64,000 nt of DNA from Pectobacterium brasiliense. GTDB taxonomy: Bacteria; Pseudomonadota; Gammaproteobacteria; Enterobacterales; Enterobacteriaceae. Position numbers and translations under genes: made by a program. Location: contig NZ_JACGFN010000001.1 of assembly GCF_016950255.1 (NCBI RefSeq), forward strand, positions 186,001-250,000. The letters are read 5' to 3'. The notes under the pieces were generated by a model that was not told the origin of the DNA, did no database searches, and was given only the letters and a program-made list of their open reading frames with translations. Below are positions 61,565 to 64,000 of the stretch, one piece after another. Each line of letters begins with the position of its first letter. The first letter of the stretch is position 1.

Positions 61565-62869
61565 ATGTCTCAAGGGAATGCTGTACCTGAAAAAGAACAA
61601 CAGGGGCGGCAAATTTATGATTACGAATACGAACGTGTTCCTGCTGAAGCTAGAAAAAGCTGGTATGTTATCGCTTTAATATGGCTGGCAATGGGAATTG
61701 ACATTTCGGGCCTATTTCTTGGCGCTTTCTTAAGTGGCGGGTTACCTTTTTCTCAGGCAGTTAGTGCCACGCTTATCGGCTCTGCCTTTTTAGGTGTGTT
61801 GGCAGCATTATGTGCTAATGTCGGCTATGGATGCGGATTATCCACAACTCTGCTCAGTATTTCCGTTTTTGGACGTCTTGGTGGAAAAATAATCGGCATT
61901 TTCTCTGCTGTATCATTGATTGGCTGGTTTGCTTTTCAACTCGATTTTTTTGGCGTAATGCTGCAAAAAGCATTGCTACATTATGAATTAGAACCCGGAC
62001 GTTTCCCTATTTTGGTCTTCGGTATGGTACTGATGACCTCTACCGCTATTTGGGGTGTCAGGGCATTAGGCAAACTGAGTATATTCAGCGTGCCATTAAT
62101 GCTGATATTGATAATTACAGGTTTAGTTTTAGCCGCAAGTAGTCATCCCGAAATACCGATCCCGATAATTAAAACGCCAATTAGTATGGGAAGTGCTATC
62201 TCTTACGTTGTTTCTATCTGGATAGTCTCTGCTGTGATGTCACCGGATATTGCCCGCTATGCCAAAACACGCAAAGATGCGCTTCTCGGCGCTGGTTTAG
62301 GATTCTTTTTAGGCAATAGCTCAACGATAGTAGTTGCACTCATTCTGACTCATCTGGTTGGTACAGAGGATCTCGTTGAAGTGTTCTTCAGTATCGGTTT
62401 GGGTATGTCTGCCATTGTTGTACTTATTTTTGCACAATGGACGACCAATAGTACCAACCTGGTCTCTGCGTCATTGGGGCTATCTGTTGTTATTCGTACG
62501 TTATCTCGGCCAGTATTAGTTGTGCTAATGGCTATTGTCGGTTTGCTGTTAGCCTACAACGGTATGATTAATAACTTTACTCAATTCTTGTCACTACTCG
62601 GTGTACTGATTTCTCCTATCGCAGGTGTCTACCTCGTCGAATATTATTTTATTAGATCCTCTCGTTTGCAGAAAAATGTATCAGAGGCATCATTCTTGAA
62701 TGTGGCGGCAGCTATATCTTGGTCACTCGGTAGTATTGTGAGCCTGTTGACCTCACCCGATTTTTTCGATTTATTTACGATAAGCTCGATCTCTGCCCTG
62801 GATGGCGTAATTGTAAGTATGGCGATGTATATCGGCATACATAAAATTTTTCCTCAATTGGCAGATTGA
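61565..62869 (+). CDS. NCS1-family permease (cytosine/purine/hydantoin-type)
   Basis: The 434-residue inner-membrane protein has about twelve helices and NCS1/CodB-like features: an N-terminal YDYEYERVPAEARKSW segment, GWFAFQLDFFG, and SPDIARYAKTRKDALLGA. NCS1 carriers take up purines, pyrimidines, hydantoins, allantoin or vitamins with sodium or protons. The start has GGAGGGG. It is followed 37 bases later by a DUF917/S-Me-THD gene, which points to a heterocycle such as a hydantoin or thiohydantoin. Codon use is AT-richer than the core genes, suggesting transfer. Confidence 0.92.
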   Translation: MSQGNAVPEKEQQGRQIYDYEYERVPAEARKSWYVIALIWLAMGIDISGLFLGAFLSGGLPFSQAVSATLIGSAFLGVLAALCANVGYGCGLSTTLLSISVFGRLGGKIIGIFSAVSLIGWFAFQLDFFGVMLQKALLHYELEPGRFPILVFGMVLMTSTAIWGVRALGKLSIFSVPLMLILIITGLVLAASSHPEIPIPIIKTPISMGSAISYVVSIWIVSAVMSPDIARYAKTRKDALLGAGLGFFLGNSSTIVVALILTHLVGTEDLVEVFFSIGLGMSAIVVLIFAQWTTNSTNLVSASLGLSVVIRTLSRPVLVVLMAIVGLLLAYNGMINNFTQFLSLLGVLISPIAGVYLVEYYFIRSSRLQKNVSEASFLNVAAAISWSLGSIVSLLTSPDFFDLFTISSISALDGVIVSMAMYIGIHKIFPQLAD

Positions 62870-62906
62870 ACGTGTTACACAGATAACACGAGATCTTGGG
62901 TAAGGT

Positions 62907-64000
62907 ATGTCTCGTTATATTAATGCACAAACAATTGATGATATAGCACTAGGGGCCGCTGTTCTCGGTACAGGGGGCGGCGGCGATCCGTATGTAGGTT
63001 CTTTAATGGCAAAACACGCATTAAAAAATGCGGATAAGGTACCTATATTCGATTTAGATGAAATTAAAGATGACGATATATTTGTGCCTTGCAGCATGAT
63101 TGGTGCAACAACGGTTGTTGTAGAAAAGATCATGTCAGCGAGCCAATTCGTGCGGGCATTTGACGCGATGGAAAAGGCGCTTGAGCGACCTATTACGGCG
63201 ACCTTTCCCATCGAAGTCGGCGGTATCAATTCGCTAATGCCGTTTGTCGTTGCGGCTGCAAAAGGTTTACCTGTTATCGACTGTGATGCGATGGGGAGAG
63301 CCTTCCCCGAAGCGCAGATGGTGACCTTTTTTCTCGATGGTTTACCCTCTGCACCAAATACGTTAGCCGATGAAAAGGGAAACACCGTTACCTTAAATCC
63401 TATTGACGGTATGTGGTCTGAACGTTTAGCCAGAATGATCTCGGAACAAATGGGAGCCGCTTGCGCGATGTGCGATTACCCCTTACTTGGTAGCCAACTT
63501 AAGCGTAGCGCTATCAATGGGACGCTGACGCTGGCACAGGATATCGGGAGAACACTGCGCCAGGCTCACCAGTCAGGCAGCCATCCGGTACAGTCCCTAC
63601 TGACGGTTTTGAATGGTCATATCGTTGCATCTGGCAAAATTGTTGATGTAGCACGGCGCACAACGGGCGGTTTTGCTCGGGGCAAAGTCGTGCTGGATGG
63701 CATGGGGAGCGACAAAGGCGAATCGTTTACGGTGCTTTTCCAGAATGAGCTCCTGCTGGCTTATCGTTCTTCACAGACGGCAGAACCTACGCAGGATAAT
63801 CTGCTGGCCGTTGTGCCTGATTTAATCTCCATAGTTGATAGTGAAACCGGACGTCCGATCATCACGGAACATTTACGTTATGGGCAGCGAGTTGATGTGA
63901 TTGCCTATCCGTGCAATGACAAGTGGCGAACACCAAAAGGGATTGACGTTGCGGGGCCGGAGTATTTCGGTTATCCGGTGCAGTATGTACCGATAGAACT
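62907..64000 (+). CDS. DUF917 / S-Me-THD family protein (3' end outside window)
   Basis: The frame runs from the ATG at 62907 (after TAAGG) to the window end, giving 364 codons without a stop. The N-terminal domain has a glycine-rich GTGGGGDP (residues 21-28) and IDCDAMGRAFPEAQM, hallmarks of PF06032. The second part has TGGFARGKVVLDG and PNDK-like (PCNDKWRTP) stretches. The family was long DUF917 and is now named after S-methyl thiohydantoin desulfurase; other members sit by hydantoinases. It is likely a cytosolic enzyme acting on what the permease brings in. Further catabolic genes may follow beyond the window. Confidence 0.9.
   Translation, partial: MSRYINAQTIDDIALGAAVLGTGGGGDPYVGSLMAKHALKNADKVPIFDLDEIKDDDIFVPCSMIGATTVVVEKIMSASQFVRAFDAMEKALERPITATFPIEVGGINSLMPFVVAAAKGLPVIDCDAMGRAFPEAQMVTFFLDGLPSAPNTLADEKGNTVTLNPIDGMWSERLARMISEQMGAACAMCDYPLLGSQLKRSAINGTLTLAQDIGRTLRQAHQSGSHPVQSLLTVLNGHIVASGKIVDVARRTTGGFARGKVVLDGMGSDKGESFTVLFQNELLLAYRSSQTAEPTQDNLLAVVPDLISIVDSETGRPIITEHLRYGQRVDVIAYPCNDKWRTPKGIDVAGPEYFGYPVQYVPIE

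Overview
This window is a stretch of an enterobacterial chromosome, most likely Pectobacterium or a close soft-rot relative. The genus is my inference. It rests on high similarity to Escherichia proteins, on Enterobacterales gene order equivalent to roughly minutes 19-20 of the E. coli map, on the RybB small RNA, and on intergenic repeats that look like those of Pectobacterium, Serratia and Yersinia. I see no rRNA, tRNA, CRISPR array, phage or intact insertion sequence. Coding density is high and nearly all genes are housekeeping genes with recognisable families.

Layout. 1-1116: 3' part of a chemoreceptor gene ending in a CheR/CheB-tethering pentapeptide. 1456-3415: folE and yeiB. 3425-5700: sanA and rimO on the minus strand. 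5923-7738: the PQQ-type sugar dehydrogenase yliI and glutathione transferase yliJ, convergent. 7882-10477: a MetQ/MetN/MetI-type ABC importer whose binding protein lacks a lipobox. 10762-13585: dacC, then deoR and deoC on the minus strand. In E. coli deoC lies elsewhere; here it forms an apparent deoC-deoR unit with two DeoR-like operators. 13772-13850: the sigma-E-dependent sRNA rybB. 13924-24726: ybjL, ybjM, grxA, nfsA-rimK, ybjN, the putrescine importer potFGHI, and ybjO. 24852-30183: rlmC, artJ, and the arginine importer artPIQM, with ArgR-like boxes. 30390-37141: ybjQ, amiD, ybjT, hcr-hcp (NsrR-like and FNR-like sites) and lysO. 37455-42500: the OLD-family nuclease ybjD, cspD, and clpS-clpA. 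42740-44683: an AhpD-like protein and a MocR-type regulator, accessory genes inserted where E. coli has a serine tRNA. 44816-50591: infA, aat, cydDC, trxB. 51178-58886: lrp, ftsK (with a LexA box), lolA, rarA, serS. 59208-60362: the MFS protein ycaD. 60348-64000: an accessory, partly AT-rich cluster of a LysR regulator, an NCS1 permease and a DUF917/S-Me-THD protein that runs off the window.

Functional threads. Several genes belong to one process: the N-degron pathway (clpS, clpA, aat), envelope homeostasis (rybB, lolA, sanA, amiD, dacC), redox and nitrosative defence (grxA, nfsA, trxB, hcp-hcr, cydDC), polyamine and amino-acid import or export (potFGHI, art genes, lysO), and chromosome segregation and DNA repair (ftsK, rarA, ybjD). 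The parts that differ most from the E. coli order are the met-like ABC operon, the deoC-deoR unit with a MITE-like element at its end, the AhpD/MocR pair and the right-edge LysR-NCS1-DUF917 cluster.
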